Assembly: GCF_900115185.1 (NCBI RefSeq)
Contig: NZ_FOVN01000001.1
Span: 682,001-746,000 of the forward strand
Reading direction: 5' to 3'
DNA length: 64,000 bases
Source of the DNA: Algorimicrobium echini
Lineage (GTDB): Bacteria > Bacteroidota > Bacteroidia > Flavobacteriales > Flavobacteriaceae
Shown here: positions 54,331 to 62,912 of the stretch, in pieces
Layout: each line of letters opens with the position of its first letter
Numbering within the stretch: the first letter of the stretch is position 1
Program-made: the position numbers and the translations under genes
The notes under the pieces: generated by a model
Database searches by the model: none
Seen by the model: only the letters and a program-made list of their open reading frames with translations
Told to the model about the DNA's origin: nothing

Positions 54331-55554
54331 ATGAAGAAAATAGCGTTACTCGTTCTTTTTATATCGCTACTAGGTTGTAAAAAGGACTATACTCCTGAAA
54401 ATAAAATTAAAGAAGATGTCACTTTTTTAGCGGATGACAAACTAGAAGGCCGTGAAACGGGAACCAAAGGTGAGCAAGAAGCTGCTGCGTATATTGTGAA
54501 GCGTTTTGAAGAAATGGGTATTCCTGGAAAAGGAACCAATAATTATTATCAGACCTTTACCTTCAAGCCAAAGAATGATCCACACGGTGAAGTTGCTTAC
54601 ACAGAAAACAGCCAAGACAGTACGATTACTGGAACAAATGTTTTAGGCTATATTGATAATCAAGCCGAAAACACCATCATTATTGGTGCACATTATGATC
54701 ATTTAGGTTATGGAGGCGAAGGATCGCTTTACAAAGGCGAAAAAGCCATCCATAATGGCGCAGATGATAATGCCAGTGGTGTGGCTGTTATGTTGGATTT
54801 AGCAGGAAAACTAAAAGGTGTTAATACGGCAAATAACTATTTGTTTATGGCGTTTTCAGGTGAAGAAATGGGCTTATTAGGTTCTAATTATTTCGCCAAA
54901 AACCCGACAATAGATAGTAAAGCGGTGAGCTATATGATTAATATGGATATGGTTGGTCGTTTAAAGCCGGATAGCACATTAGCGGTTTATGGGACAGGAA
55001 CGTCACCTATTTTTAAGCAAGTTTTAAGCTCACACAATGAGAAGTTTAAATTAATTGAAAACGAATCTGGAGTCGGCCCAAGTGATCATACCTCGTTTTA
55101 TTTAATTGATATTCCCGTTTTACACTTTTTCACAGGTCAGCATGAAGATTATCACAAACCTGGCGATGATTCTGAAAAGTTGAATTATGAAGGTATGGAA
55201 ACCATTTCCAACTATATTTTTGATGTAATTACCGATTTAAACGACAACGGCAAATTAGCATTTCGCAAAACCAAAAATGAAAGTGAAGAAACACCACGAT
55301 TTAAAGTCGGTTTAGGTGTTGTTCCAGATTATTTATATGATGGTGAAGGCATGCGTATTGATGGTGTAAGCGAAGATAAACCAGCGCATAAAGCCGGTTT
55401 ACAAAAAGGGGATGTGGTCATTAAATTAGGCGATAGTACCGTAACAAACATGATGAGTTATATGCGTGCTTTATCAGTTTTTGATTCTGGCGATAGCACA
55501 AAAGTAACCGTAAAAAGAGATGGAAAACCATTAGAAGTGAATTTAAACTTTTAA
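54331..55554 (+). CDS. M28 family zinc peptidase with PDZ domain, lipoprotein
   Basis: A 407-residue protein from the ATG at 54331, chosen because it begins a lipoprotein signal (MKKIALLVLFISLLGCKKDY, Cys16). The M28 core has the expected metal ligands: H121/D123 in GAHYDHLG, NGADDNASG, GEEMGLLG, MDMVGR and DHTSFY. A PDZ domain follows at about 320-400 (VSEDKPAHKAGLQKGDVVIK, cut: KPAHKAGLQKGDVV). Likely an aminopeptidase on the outside of the membrane. It is divergent from the PD40 gene across 59 bp. Confidence 0.93.
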   Translation: MKKIALLVLFISLLGCKKDYTPENKIKEDVTFLADDKLEGRETGTKGEQEAAAYIVKRFEEMGIPGKGTNNYYQTFTFKPKNDPHGEVAYTENSQDSTITGTNVLGYIDNQAENTIIIGAHYDHLGYGGEGSLYKGEKAIHNGADDNASGVAVMLDLAGKLKGVNTANNYLFMAFSGEEMGLLGSNYFAKNPTIDSKAVSYMINMDMVGRLKPDSTLAVYGTGTSPIFKQVLSSHNEKFKLIENESGVGPSDHTSFYLIDIPVLHFFTGQHEDYHKPGDDSEKLNYEGMETISNYIFDVITDLNDNGKLAFRKTKNESEETPRFKVGLGVVPDYLYDGEGMRIDGVSEDKPAHKAGLQKGDVVIKLGDSTVTNMMSYMRALSVFDSGDSTKVTVKRDGKPLEVNLNF

Positions 55555-55562
55555 GTTACTAG

Positions 55563-55946
55563 ATGCAATTCAACAAACAGGAATTTATAGCAAAAATACA
55601 CCTACTTATATCCGTGTCTATTGTTGTTCCTGTTTCTATTTTTTATGGTTTTCAGCCCGAATCACAGTTTGATATTCATTTAAATACGGTTGACGAGCAT
55701 AATTTTTTTAAAGCCATTATGGGACTCTATTTAGGGTTTTCGGCCTTGTGGATTTTAGGCGTTTTTAAATCGGAGTATTTAAAAATAGCACTTGTTTCCA
55801 ATTGTATTTTTATGTTGGGTTTAGGCTTTGGTCGTGTAATCAGTTATTTTTTAGATGGAATACCAACATTTGGCTATCAATTTGGAACCATTGCTGAACT
55901 GTTTCTTGGGTGTTATGGCTTATGGGTTTTGAGAAATTATAATTAA
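55563..55946 (+). CDS. DUF4345 family membrane protein
   Basis: A 127-residue protein with four hydrophobic helices (about 10-27, 48-66, 72-90, 100-120). The pattern FFKAIMGLYLGFSALWILG and GFGRVISYFLDG matches DUF4345. The function is unknown. It starts 8 bp after the M28 peptidase gene and is probably co-transcribed. Confidence 0.82.
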   Translation: MQFNKQEFIAKIHLLISVSIVVPVSIFYGFQPESQFDIHLNTVDEHNFFKAIMGLYLGFSALWILGVFKSEYLKIALVSNCIFMLGLGFGRVISYFLDGIPTFGYQFGTIAELFLGCYGLWVLRNYN

Positions 55947-56048
55947 TTGCAGTTAATTATGATTTTTTATTGTGTACCAAAATCTATTTTTTTATTTATG
56001 TTTGAATCTTTTTAAATTTTCTTGGATTCATTTAAAACTTCCTAAATT

Positions 56049-56248
56049 GGCCTATCGAAGATTTATCGTAAAATTTGAAAAATGAAGAAGCTGTAAAATT
56101 TTAGGCTGTTTGAGCGCGAAAAATTTTTAAAGTAAGCTAGATCTGTGATGCGAGTTCCTAAAATTTAGGCATCGAATGAAAAATTTAGATATAGGTTCGT
56201 AAGCCTAGACTTTTTTGTTTCTTTTTTGGGCAATGCAAAAAAGAAAGG
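56049..56248 (+). repeat. Dispersed structured repeat, copy B
   Basis: A 200-bp block matching copy A at 29441-29638 in inverted orientation. The inner arms AAATTTTAGG (56096-56105) and CCTAAAATTT (56157-56166) are perfectly complementary, the loop between them differs from copy A, and the 3' end is an A/T hairpin (56217-56246). It takes up half of the 411-bp gap 55947-56357; the rest is AT-rich with no further feature seen apart from the dusB promoter element. Confidence 0.88.
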
Positions 56249-56332
56249 ATAAATAATTTTAAAATATTAGTTGCATTCCAGATGGAATTGATTCGTAATT
56301 ATAAAAAGGTTAACAATAACTAGAAAAAAACG

Positions 56333-56340
56333 TAATTTTG
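56333..56340 (+). promoter_or_regulatory. Promoter -7 element for dusB
   Basis: TAATTTTG matches TAnnTTTG, 17 nt before the TTG start of dusB. Confidence 0.4.
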
Positions 56341-56357
56341 CCTAAAATAACAAACAC

Positions 56358-57353
56358 TTGGTAAAAATAGGTAACATAGAACTTCCCGACTTCCCACTGC
56401 TTTTAGCACCCATGGAAGACGTCAGCGATCCACCATTTCGCGCCTTATGCAAAGAGCAAGGTGCTGATGTGGTGTATACGGAATTTATTTCTAGTGAAGG
56501 TTTAATTCGTGATGCTGCAAAAAGTGTCATGAAATTAGATATTTATGAAAAGGAACGTCCTGTTGGTATTCAAATATTTGGAGCCAATTTGGAAAGTATG
56601 TTACAAACCATTGATATTGTTGAAAAATCCAATCCCGACATCATTGATATTAATTTTGGATGTCCCGTAAAAAAAGTGGTGAGTAAAGGTGCAGGCGCTG
56701 GTATTTTAAAAGATGTTTGCCTCATGGAACAACTCACTGCCGAAATGGTGAAACGCACCAATTTACCAGTAACGGTAAAAACCCGTTTAGGCTGGGATCA
56801 TGATTCCATTCGTATTTTAGAAGTGGCCGAACGCTTGCAGGATGTGGGTTGTGCTGCTATATCTATTCACGGCCGAACGCGTGCCCAAATGTATAAAGGC
56901 CAGGCGGATTGGAAACCCATTGCTGCCGTAAAAAACAATCCACGCATGCATATTCCTGTTTTTGGTAATGGTGATGTAGATACACCAGAACGTGCCATGG
57001 AAATGCGTGATGAGTATGGTTTAGATGGCTGTATGATAGGTCGTGCTACCATTGGAAACCCTTGGTTTTTTAAACAAGTGAAGCACTTTTTTAATACAGG
57101 CGAACATTTAGAACCAATTTCATTGGAAGAACGTGTGGATGCTGCCCGACGCCATTTACAAATGGCCATTGACTGGAAAGGCGAAAAATTAGGCGTTTTT
57201 GAAACCAGACGTCACTATACCAACTATTTTAAAGGGATTCCAAATTTTAAAGAATACCGTATGAAAATGGTAACTAGTGATGATGCTGTGGATGTTTTCG
57301 CTGCTTTTGATGCCGTTTTAGATACGTTTTCAGGCTACGAATTCGCTCAATAA
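56358..57353 (+). CDS. dusB: tRNA-dihydrouridine synthase B
   Basis: A 331-residue FMN enzyme that reduces specific D-loop uridines of tRNA to dihydrouridine. The motifs LLLAPMEDVSDPPFR (about 14-28), NFGCPVKKVVSKGAGAG with the catalytic Cys (about 97), KTRLGWD and HGRTRAQMYKG are complete. The start is a TTG at 56358 (VKIGNIELPDF); no ATG is available in frame. Copy B of the dispersed repeat lies upstream and a partial copy C directly downstream. Confidence 0.94.
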   Translation: MVKIGNIELPDFPLLLAPMEDVSDPPFRALCKEQGADVVYTEFISSEGLIRDAAKSVMKLDIYEKERPVGIQIFGANLESMLQTIDIVEKSNPDIIDINFGCPVKKVVSKGAGAGILKDVCLMEQLTAEMVKRTNLPVTVKTRLGWDHDSIRILEVAERLQDVGCAAISIHGRTRAQMYKGQADWKPIAAVKNNPRMHIPVFGNGDVDTPERAMEMRDEYGLDGCMIGRATIGNPWFFKQVKHFFNTGEHLEPISLEERVDAARRHLQMAIDWKGEKLGVFETRRHYTNYFKGIPNFKEYRMKMVTSDDAVDVFAAFDAVLDTFSGYEFAQ

Positions 57354-57366
57354 CATAGTATTCTAA

Positions 57367-57421
57367 AGGTTCGTAAGCCTAGATTTTTTTGGTTCGTTTT
57401 TTCATCAATGGAAAAAATGAA
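57367..57421 (+). repeat. Dispersed structured repeat, partial copy C
   Basis: AGGTTCGTAAGCCTAGA and the following T-rich hairpin correspond to the last quarter of copies A and B, in the same orientation as copy B. Its terminal hairpin has changed bases on both arms yet still pairs (TTCgTTTTTTC with GGAAAAAAtGAA, one G-U). Confidence 0.78.
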
Positions 57422-57494
57422 TATGTTAATTATTTAGTCCAGGATTGATTTGTAAAAACTATGCGAATCATGCCTTAATTCTTTTTTAATAAAA

Positions 57495-58700
57495 TCAATA
57501 ACTAATCAAATTTTTAGTAATCCGAACCGAAGCGACTTTAGAAGCCAGAATACCCAAAACCGAAATAGTAATAAAAACAATCAGAAAATTCTCCCATTTC
57601 AATCCCATAGGATAGGGTAGTGATGGTGTAATTTTAACCAAACCAAAACTGATTTGTGCTTGAACAATTAAATAGCCAACCAACAAACCAATTAAACCGC
57701 CTAAAACCGTCATTAAGGAACCTTGTAAAAAGAAAATTCGACGAATATCCTTTACGGTTGCTCCCATATGATAGAGTGTGTGTAGCGTTTTCTTTTTGTC
57801 TAGAATCATCATGATAATGGTTCCAACTACATTAAATAAAGCAATAATTAGTATGAGGGTAAAGATGAGGTAAACCGCCAAATATTCTGTGTTTAGCATC
57901 TTATAAAGTGCATCATTTAACTGTTCGCTATTCTTTAAAATTACTTTATCGCCTAAAATGGATGATATAGCTTCGCGAGCATCGGTTTCGCTGACACCTT
58001 CACGTATTTTGAATTCTAAAGCAGTAACTTGATTATCGTCAAAATTCAATAAATAACGTGCCATATCTATAGGCGCATAAATGTATTTATCATTGGTTGT
58101 TTCGTTAATATCAAAAATACCAACATTAATGGCTTTTACGGATGTGAAAGCTTGTTTGACATCGGTTACTTGGCCTTTACCTGGTTTTGGAATGTATAAT
58201 TCAACCGATTTTCCGTAATCCATAACACCAATATTAAGTCTATTGGCAATTCCCCAACCGGTTACTATTTGGTTTGATTTTTCAGAAAACCAACTCCCAA
58301 GTGGTACCACAGAATCGATTGCATTAACCGATTCAAAATGTTCATCAACACCTTTTATGTAAGCGTTTGGGTAATTCCGTTCTTCAAATGTGATAAAAAC
58401 ACGTTCTTCAACAATTTGAGAAAAGGAAACAATATCCGGATGGTTTTGAAGTGAACTTAATTCTTCCGAAGAAATTTTAAACGATTTTCCAACAGCCGCT
58501 TCTGCTTTTAAATCGGGATCTATTAAGGAGGTAAATTGGAGTGTAAAATCTTTAAGTCCGGCAAAGCCAGAAAGGACAATAAATAAAGATAAAGCACCTA
58601 AAATAACACTAACAGCGGCAATTCCTGTAATAAAATTAATAGCATTATTACTGCTTTTAGAAAGCAAATACCGTTTCGCTATGTAGAGTGAAAAATTCAT
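57495..58700 (-). CDS. FtsX-like ABC permease (LolC/E type)
   Basis: A 401-residue inner-membrane permease with one N-terminal helix (about 20-45, SNNAINFITGIAAVSVILGA), a large periplasmic MacB-like domain (about 50-260) and three C-terminal helices (about 272-295, 322-350, 365-385). The topology matches the LolC/LolE lipoprotein-release permeases. The ATPase partner is not encoded here. It starts 68 bp after the rbfA stop on the same strand. Confidence 0.9.
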   Translation of the reverse strand: MNFSLYIAKRYLLSKSSNNAINFITGIAAVSVILGALSLFIVLSGFAGLKDFTLQFTSLIDPDLKAEAAVGKSFKISSEELSSLQNHPDIVSFSQIVEERVFITFEERNYPNAYIKGVDEHFESVNAIDSVVPLGSWFSEKSNQIVTGWGIANRLNIGVMDYGKSVELYIPKPGKGQVTDVKQAFTSVKAINVGIFDINETTNDKYIYAPIDMARYLLNFDDNQVTALEFKIREGVSETDAREAISSILGDKVILKNSEQLNDALYKMLNTEYLAVYLIFTLILIIALFNVVGTIIMMILDKKKTLHTLYHMGATVKDIRRIFFLQGSLMTVLGGLIGLLVGYLIVQAQISFGLVKITPSLPYPMGLKWENFLIVFITISVLGILASKVASVRITKNLISY

Positions 58701-58768
58701 ATATTACAGGATCTACAGGCGTTTTTCAATATAAGCTGGCCGTTTTTTTAAAGCTGATTTAAAACTGA

Positions 58769-59164
58769 TTATGATTTTTTACGATTATCTAAAAGATTGG
58801 GATCTTTAATAGGATTTTCCGTTCTTTTTAATGATTTTTCAATCCCATCAATATACTCCAATGAATCGTCTACAAAAAATTCCAATTGTGGCATACGTCG
58901 TAATTGATGTCTAGTTCGTTGAGCTAATTCATGTTTAATAAGTGGCGCGTTAGAACGGATACCAACTAATAATTCTTTAGCTTTAGCATTCGGGAAAATA
59001 CTTAGATAAACTTTAGCAACAGATAAATCAACGGTTACTTTAACCTTTGAAACGGATATTAAAACGCCTTGCATACCACCGTCGCTAGCAGCTTTTTGAA
59101 GGATTTCAACCAGATCACGTTGTAAAACCGATCCTATTTTTTTTTGTCTTTGACTTTCTTCCAT
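58769..59164 (-). CDS. rbfA: Ribosome-binding factor A
   Basis: A 131-residue KH-fold protein that binds the 30S subunit during late 16S rRNA maturation. The N-terminus RQKKIGSVLQRDLVEIL and the segment LSVAKVYLSIFP, followed by IKHELAQRTRHQLRRMPQLEF (cut: HELAQRTRHQLRRMPQ), are diagnostic. A -7 element lies only 4 nt before the ATG, so the mRNA is likely leaderless. It is upstream of the permease gene. Confidence 0.95.
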   Translation of the reverse strand: MEESQRQKKIGSVLQRDLVEILQKAASDGGMQGVLISVSKVKVTVDLSVAKVYLSIFPNAKAKELLVGIRSNAPLIKHELAQRTRHQLRRMPQLEFFVDDSLEYIDGIEKSLKRTENPIKDPNLLDNRKKS

Positions 59165-59168
59165 GATG

Positions 59169-59176
59169 CAAAAATA
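59169..59176 (-). promoter_or_regulatory. Promoter -7 element abutting rbfA
   Basis: TATTTTTG on the minus strand ends 4 nt before the rbfA ATG. Confidence 0.5.
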
Positions 59177-59196
59177 CGCATATTTAAAGATTATTG

Positions 59197-59204
59197 TATT
59201 TTTG
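59197..59204 (+). promoter_or_regulatory. Possible promoter -7 element for mce
   Basis: TATTTTTG lies 55 nt before the mce ATG. No standard -33 TTG is visible. Confidence 0.35.
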
Positions 59205-59259
59205 AAGATACTAAATTAGTTTTAATTAAAAGAGATTTCCGCTTTCAGGGAGAATTAAT

Positions 59260-59664
59260 ATGAATAAAATAGAACATATAGGAATTGCCGTTAAAAGTTT
59301 AGAGGCCTCGAATGATTTATTTGCCAAACTTTTTAATACACCACATTACAAAATAGAAGAAGTGGCTAGCGAAGGTGTCAACACCTCATTTTTTCAAGTA
59401 GGAGTTAATAAAATTGAACTTTTGGAAGCTACAAATCCAGAAAGTCCAATAGCTAAATTTATTGAAAAACGCGGCGAAGGCATTCACCATATTGCATTTG
59501 ATGTGGATGATATTCAAGCTGAAATTAAGCGACTGGAAGCAGAAGGCTTTACGGTATTAAACAGAACACCAAAAAAAGGAGCCGATAATAAATGGGTTGC
59601 TTTTTTACATCCAAAATCCACTAATGGCGTATTGATTGAGTTGTGCCAAGATATAAAGGAATAA
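59260..59664 (+). CDS. mce: Methylmalonyl-CoA epimerase
   Basis: A 134-residue VOC-fold metalloenzyme that interconverts (R)- and (S)-methylmalonyl-CoA in the propionate/succinyl-CoA pathway. MNKIEHIGIAVKSLE carries the first metal-binding His, and GEGIHHIAFDVDD and GVLIELCQ supply the remaining ligands. The length is typical. Methylmalonyl-CoA mutase is not in this window. It is followed by the CAT tRNA. Confidence 0.95.
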   Translation: MNKIEHIGIAVKSLEASNDLFAKLFNTPHYKIEEVASEGVNTSFFQVGVNKIELLEATNPESPIAKFIEKRGEGIHHIAFDVDDIQAEIKRLEAEGFTVLNRTPKKGADNKWVAFLHPKSTNGVLIELCQDIKE

Positions 59665-59748
59665 AAATACTTTGAGAGTATTAAAATATGTAGTAATATT
59701 GCACTCTCTTTGAAAAAAGAGAAACCAGAAGTTAGCCTTGCGCTAATG

Positions 59749-59822
59749 GGTCCTATAACTCAGCTGGTTAGAGTATCTGACTCATAATCAGAAAGTCCCT
59801 GGTTCGAGCCCAGGTGGGACCA
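59749..59822 (+). tRNA. tRNA with CAT anticodon (elongator Met or lysidine-modified Ile2)
   Basis: A 74-nt cloverleaf: acceptor GGTCCTA/TGGGACC (one G-U pair) with discriminator A, D-loop AGCTGGTTAGA, anticodon arm CTGACTCATAATCAG with anticodon CAT, T-arm CCTGGTTCGAGCCCAGG. The first acceptor pairs are G-C, so it is not an initiator tRNA. The C4-G69 and C5-G68 pairs resemble tRNA-Ile2, the TilS substrate, but Met cannot be excluded. The region 59823-60057 holds only a terminator and AT-rich leader. Confidence 0.9.
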
Positions 59823-59825
59823 CAG

Positions 59826-59861
59826 AAAAACCTTGTAAATTTTATATTTATGAGGTTTTTT
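59826..59861 (+). terminator. Probable terminator of the CAT tRNA
   Basis: AAAAACCT (59826-59833) pairs with AGGTTTTT (59853-59860) across a 19-nt loop and leads into a T-rich stretch. Confidence 0.55.
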
Positions 59862-60057
59862 ATTTTGATGCTTTTCGTTACCAACTTAAGCATTTTTTAT
59901 ACACTATTCTTATTTATATAATCTTCAATAAAACTAAATAGAAAAATATAATTGCCAGTTTTTTCTAAATAAATAAGGCAAGATTAGAACATCAAATAAA
60001 ACACCATGGATTATTCAATTAAAATGATATTTTTACAATCCTCTAAAAACTTAAATT

Positions 60058-62115
60058 TTGCAAAAACTCATTAGTCATTTAATAGCCGTTTTTTTTGTTT
60101 GTTGTGCCTATAGCCAAAACACTGTAACTGTTTCTCAACGACCTGTTTGGGTTGATTTTCAAGAATATAATGAATATCCAAAAGTAGACTTAACCGAAAT
60201 AACACAAGGTACGTTAACGCTTTTGGCTGATTATCAAACCCATGTACCAAAACAGGAAGTTTATTTCAGATTGGTTACTAAAATTACTGATAATGTAGGA
60301 ATTCAATCAGCATCAAATATTAATGCGGTTTATGATCCGTTATATCAAAAATTAGATTTTCATGCCATCACCATAATTAGAGATGGCAAAGTAATTGATA
60401 AATTAGTTCCTAATCATTTTCAGGTTATTAGGCGAGAATTAAATGCTGAAAACTATTTATACGATGGTACTTTATCTGCTATGCTCAATATGGCAGATGT
60501 ACGCTCAGGAGACATTATTGATTTTAGCTATACTATCAAAGGTTTTAATCCAATTCATGATGGTAAATACTCTAATAGCTTTATTCTAAACGACTACGTA
60601 CCAATTGGAAAAATTAATGTATCAATTGCAACTAAAAACAGACTGAACTACAAATTATATAACACAAGTATTCAGCCAATATTAAGTAACAGTAATGGTT
60701 ACAATAAATACAATTGGACTGTCGAAACACCTGATCATTTTCAATATGAAGATAATATTCCGTCTTGGAAAATAGCCTTGCCTACAGTTGTCGTTAGTGA
60801 TTATAATTCTTGGGAAGAAGTTGTACAATGGGCCACGAGTATTTACGCCAATAATGAACCAGTGAGTGATTTCGTTAAAATGAAAGTAAACGAAATTAAT
60901 ACAAGCTATGAAACGCAAGGCGAAAAAATAAAAGCTATTCTAAACTTTGTTCAGAATGATATTAGATATTTAGGTTTAGAGTATGGTATAGGAAGTTACA
61001 AACCCAATTCGCCTAATAAAGTTTTTGAACAACGATATGGCGACTGTAAGGATAAAAGTGTTCTTATGGTGCAAATGCTTAAAGAATTAAATGTAGAGGC
61101 ATATCCAATGCTAGTCAATACTACAATGAAAAGCACAATTACAAAATTACCACCATCACCTGCATTCTTTGATCATTGCGTAGTTAAGGTAATTGATGAA
61201 CATGAAAACGAATTATATTATGACCCAACCATCTATAATCAAGGTGGCTCATATAGAAAAACACACTTTCCTAATTACGAATATGGATTAGTTATCAAAA
61301 ATAATAATACGGCCTTTGATACCATTATGTCCAATTCAGATAATAAAATAAAAACTTTAGAAGAATTTGTTATCAAAAAAATTAATGCTGGAGCTGCTTT
61401 AAATGTTACAACAACCTATACAGATGTTGAAGCAGATAGAATGCGTAATTATTTTAAGAATAACAGTAAAAGTAATATCATTAAAGAATATGAAAATTAT
61501 TATTCTAATTACTATTCTAAAATTAAAATTGTTGACAACCCAACATTTAAAGATAATATATTAAAAAATGAATTTGTAGTTACCGAATCTTACCAAATTG
61601 ATAGTATTTGGCAACCTATGCCATTAAAACCAGGTTTTATAGCCATTGAGTTTATACCAGCCAGTTTAACGGATGTGCTGTATATACCGAATATGGAAAA
61701 CAGAAAAAATGATATGGCTCTACCATATCCTGTTTCTAGGGAGCATAAAACCAATATTGTTTTACCAAACGCCTGGAAAATAGAAACAAATAATGATCAG
61801 GTTAGTAATGATATATTTTACTACGATTTTAGTGTGAATTACGATAATAAGAAAAATGAAGTACAATTAGAAAGTTATCTCAAAATTCAAAAGGCGTCAG
61901 TGTTACCAGAAGAATTTAAAACTTATACTCAAGATTTGAACACCATAGACAAATCATTTGGATACACTATTTTAATTCCTGAAGATGCATCCAAAATTCA
62001 AACAGAAACTATTTTTTCTGTGATAGGAAAATTGGTTTTTTATATTTTTCTGATTGGGGTATTTACCATTTTACTGGTTTGGTTTATACTAAAGAAAAAA
62101 AATTCTAGTAGCTAA
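60058..62115 (+). CDS. DUF3857 transglutaminase-like exported protein
   Basis: A 685-residue protein with a signal peptide (about 1-19), a DUF3857 domain (about 55-215), a transglutaminase-like core with Cys330 (YGDCKDKS), His373 (FFDHCVVKV) and Asp389 (YYDPT), a C-terminal beta domain, and one membrane helix near 660-680 (FSVIGKLVFYIFLIGVFTIL, cut: LVFYIFLIGVFTIL). The triad looks complete, so protease or transferase activity is possible. The start is a TTG at 60058; no ATG lies before the signal peptide. I do not know the biological role. Confidence 0.87.
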   Translation: MQKLISHLIAVFFVCCAYSQNTVTVSQRPVWVDFQEYNEYPKVDLTEITQGTLTLLADYQTHVPKQEVYFRLVTKITDNVGIQSASNINAVYDPLYQKLDFHAITIIRDGKVIDKLVPNHFQVIRRELNAENYLYDGTLSAMLNMADVRSGDIIDFSYTIKGFNPIHDGKYSNSFILNDYVPIGKINVSIATKNRLNYKLYNTSIQPILSNSNGYNKYNWTVETPDHFQYEDNIPSWKIALPTVVVSDYNSWEEVVQWATSIYANNEPVSDFVKMKVNEINTSYETQGEKIKAILNFVQNDIRYLGLEYGIGSYKPNSPNKVFEQRYGDCKDKSVLMVQMLKELNVEAYPMLVNTTMKSTITKLPPSPAFFDHCVVKVIDEHENELYYDPTIYNQGGSYRKTHFPNYEYGLVIKNNNTAFDTIMSNSDNKIKTLEEFVIKKINAGAALNVTTTYTDVEADRMRNYFKNNSKSNIIKEYENYYSNYYSKIKIVDNPTFKDNILKNEFVVTESYQIDSIWQPMPLKPGFIAIEFIPASLTDVLYIPNMENRKNDMALPYPVSREHKTNIVLPNAWKIETNNDQVSNDIFYYDFSVNYDNKKNEVQLESYLKIQKASVLPEEFKTYTQDLNTIDKSFGYTILIPEDASKIQTETIFSVIGKLVFYIFLIGVFTILLVWFILKKKNSSS

Positions 62116-62221
62116 AGAAATACCAGAAACAACCATTAATATGAGGCTAATTATAATAGATATGTATAATTAGGTTTGTGATATATGTTTGATAAATACT
62201 CCTAAATTTCAGATTTATTTT

Positions 62222-62626
62222 ATGATTTTAAAATTCTACAAATACCTGTTTTTTAGAATATACAGATGGTTTTTACTTTCCAATAAAGAAGAAAATTCTG
62301 CTTTAAGGAAAACTATTATGGCTTTGGTTTTTACTGAAGTTGCCAGTATAAATCTCTTTTTTGAATTAATAAATAGATATACTACAATAGAAATTACATC
62401 TCCATTCAGCACGATACCCATGGCATTATTTTCAGTCGGAATCTTGTATTTTTTTAATTATTATTTGTTTGAAAAAGATGAAAAATTTCAAGAAATTAAT
62501 AATACTTTTTTGAAGAAAAAGGAAACCGATAAACTGTGGTTCATAAAAGGAGTTTTAGTTGTTTTACTGATAGCTGGAATTTTATTGTTTTATATGATAT
62601 ATCCTTATAAGTTAGTATTATTCTAA
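62222..62626 (+). CDS. Hypothetical small membrane protein
   Basis: A 134-residue protein from the ATG at 62222, with three probable membrane helices (about 30-50, 58-80, 107-127) and a charged cytosolic loop (FEKDEKFQEINNTFLKKKE, about 82-100). An in-frame TTG upstream would add 11 residues. No family is recognised. It lies 106 bp after the DUF3857 gene on the same strand. Confidence 0.65.
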   Translation: MILKFYKYLFFRIYRWFLLSNKEENSALRKTIMALVFTEVASINLFFELINRYTTIEITSPFSTIPMALFSVGILYFFNYYLFEKDEKFQEINNTFLKKKETDKLWFIKGVLVVLLIAGILLFYMIYPYKLVLF

Positions 62627-62712
62627 CTAGTGCTTTCAAAAACTTATAAAGTTTATTTTATCTTTTAGTCTGAAGCACGATATGATGCGTAAAATTATTA
62701 ATAGCATAAATA

Positions 62713-62766
62713 CATGCACAATAAAACGCAATTTCTTGTGTATGTATCAAACGGCATACACAATAA
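62713..62766. promoter_or_regulatory. Possible operator: three related half-sites upstream of the propeller sensor gene
   Basis: CATGCACAATAA (62713-62724) and CATACACAATAA (62755-62766) are direct repeats 42 bp apart. Between them TTGTGTATG (62736-62744) is the exact inverse complement of CATACACAA (62755-62763). They lie about 150-200 bp upstream of the sensor gene. The rest of the 286-bp gap holds no other structure I can name. Confidence 0.45.
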
Positions 62767-62912
62767 TTTTAAAAATTCGTAATTGAAAACTATAATTTAA
62801 AAATCTATTTAATTAAAGGACATGTTTCCATCTAAATTTTATGTTATAATTTAGCATATCATTAAGCTATTTTGCTTCATGACTGTTTTCAATAAAAGAA
62901 TTACTTCTTATA

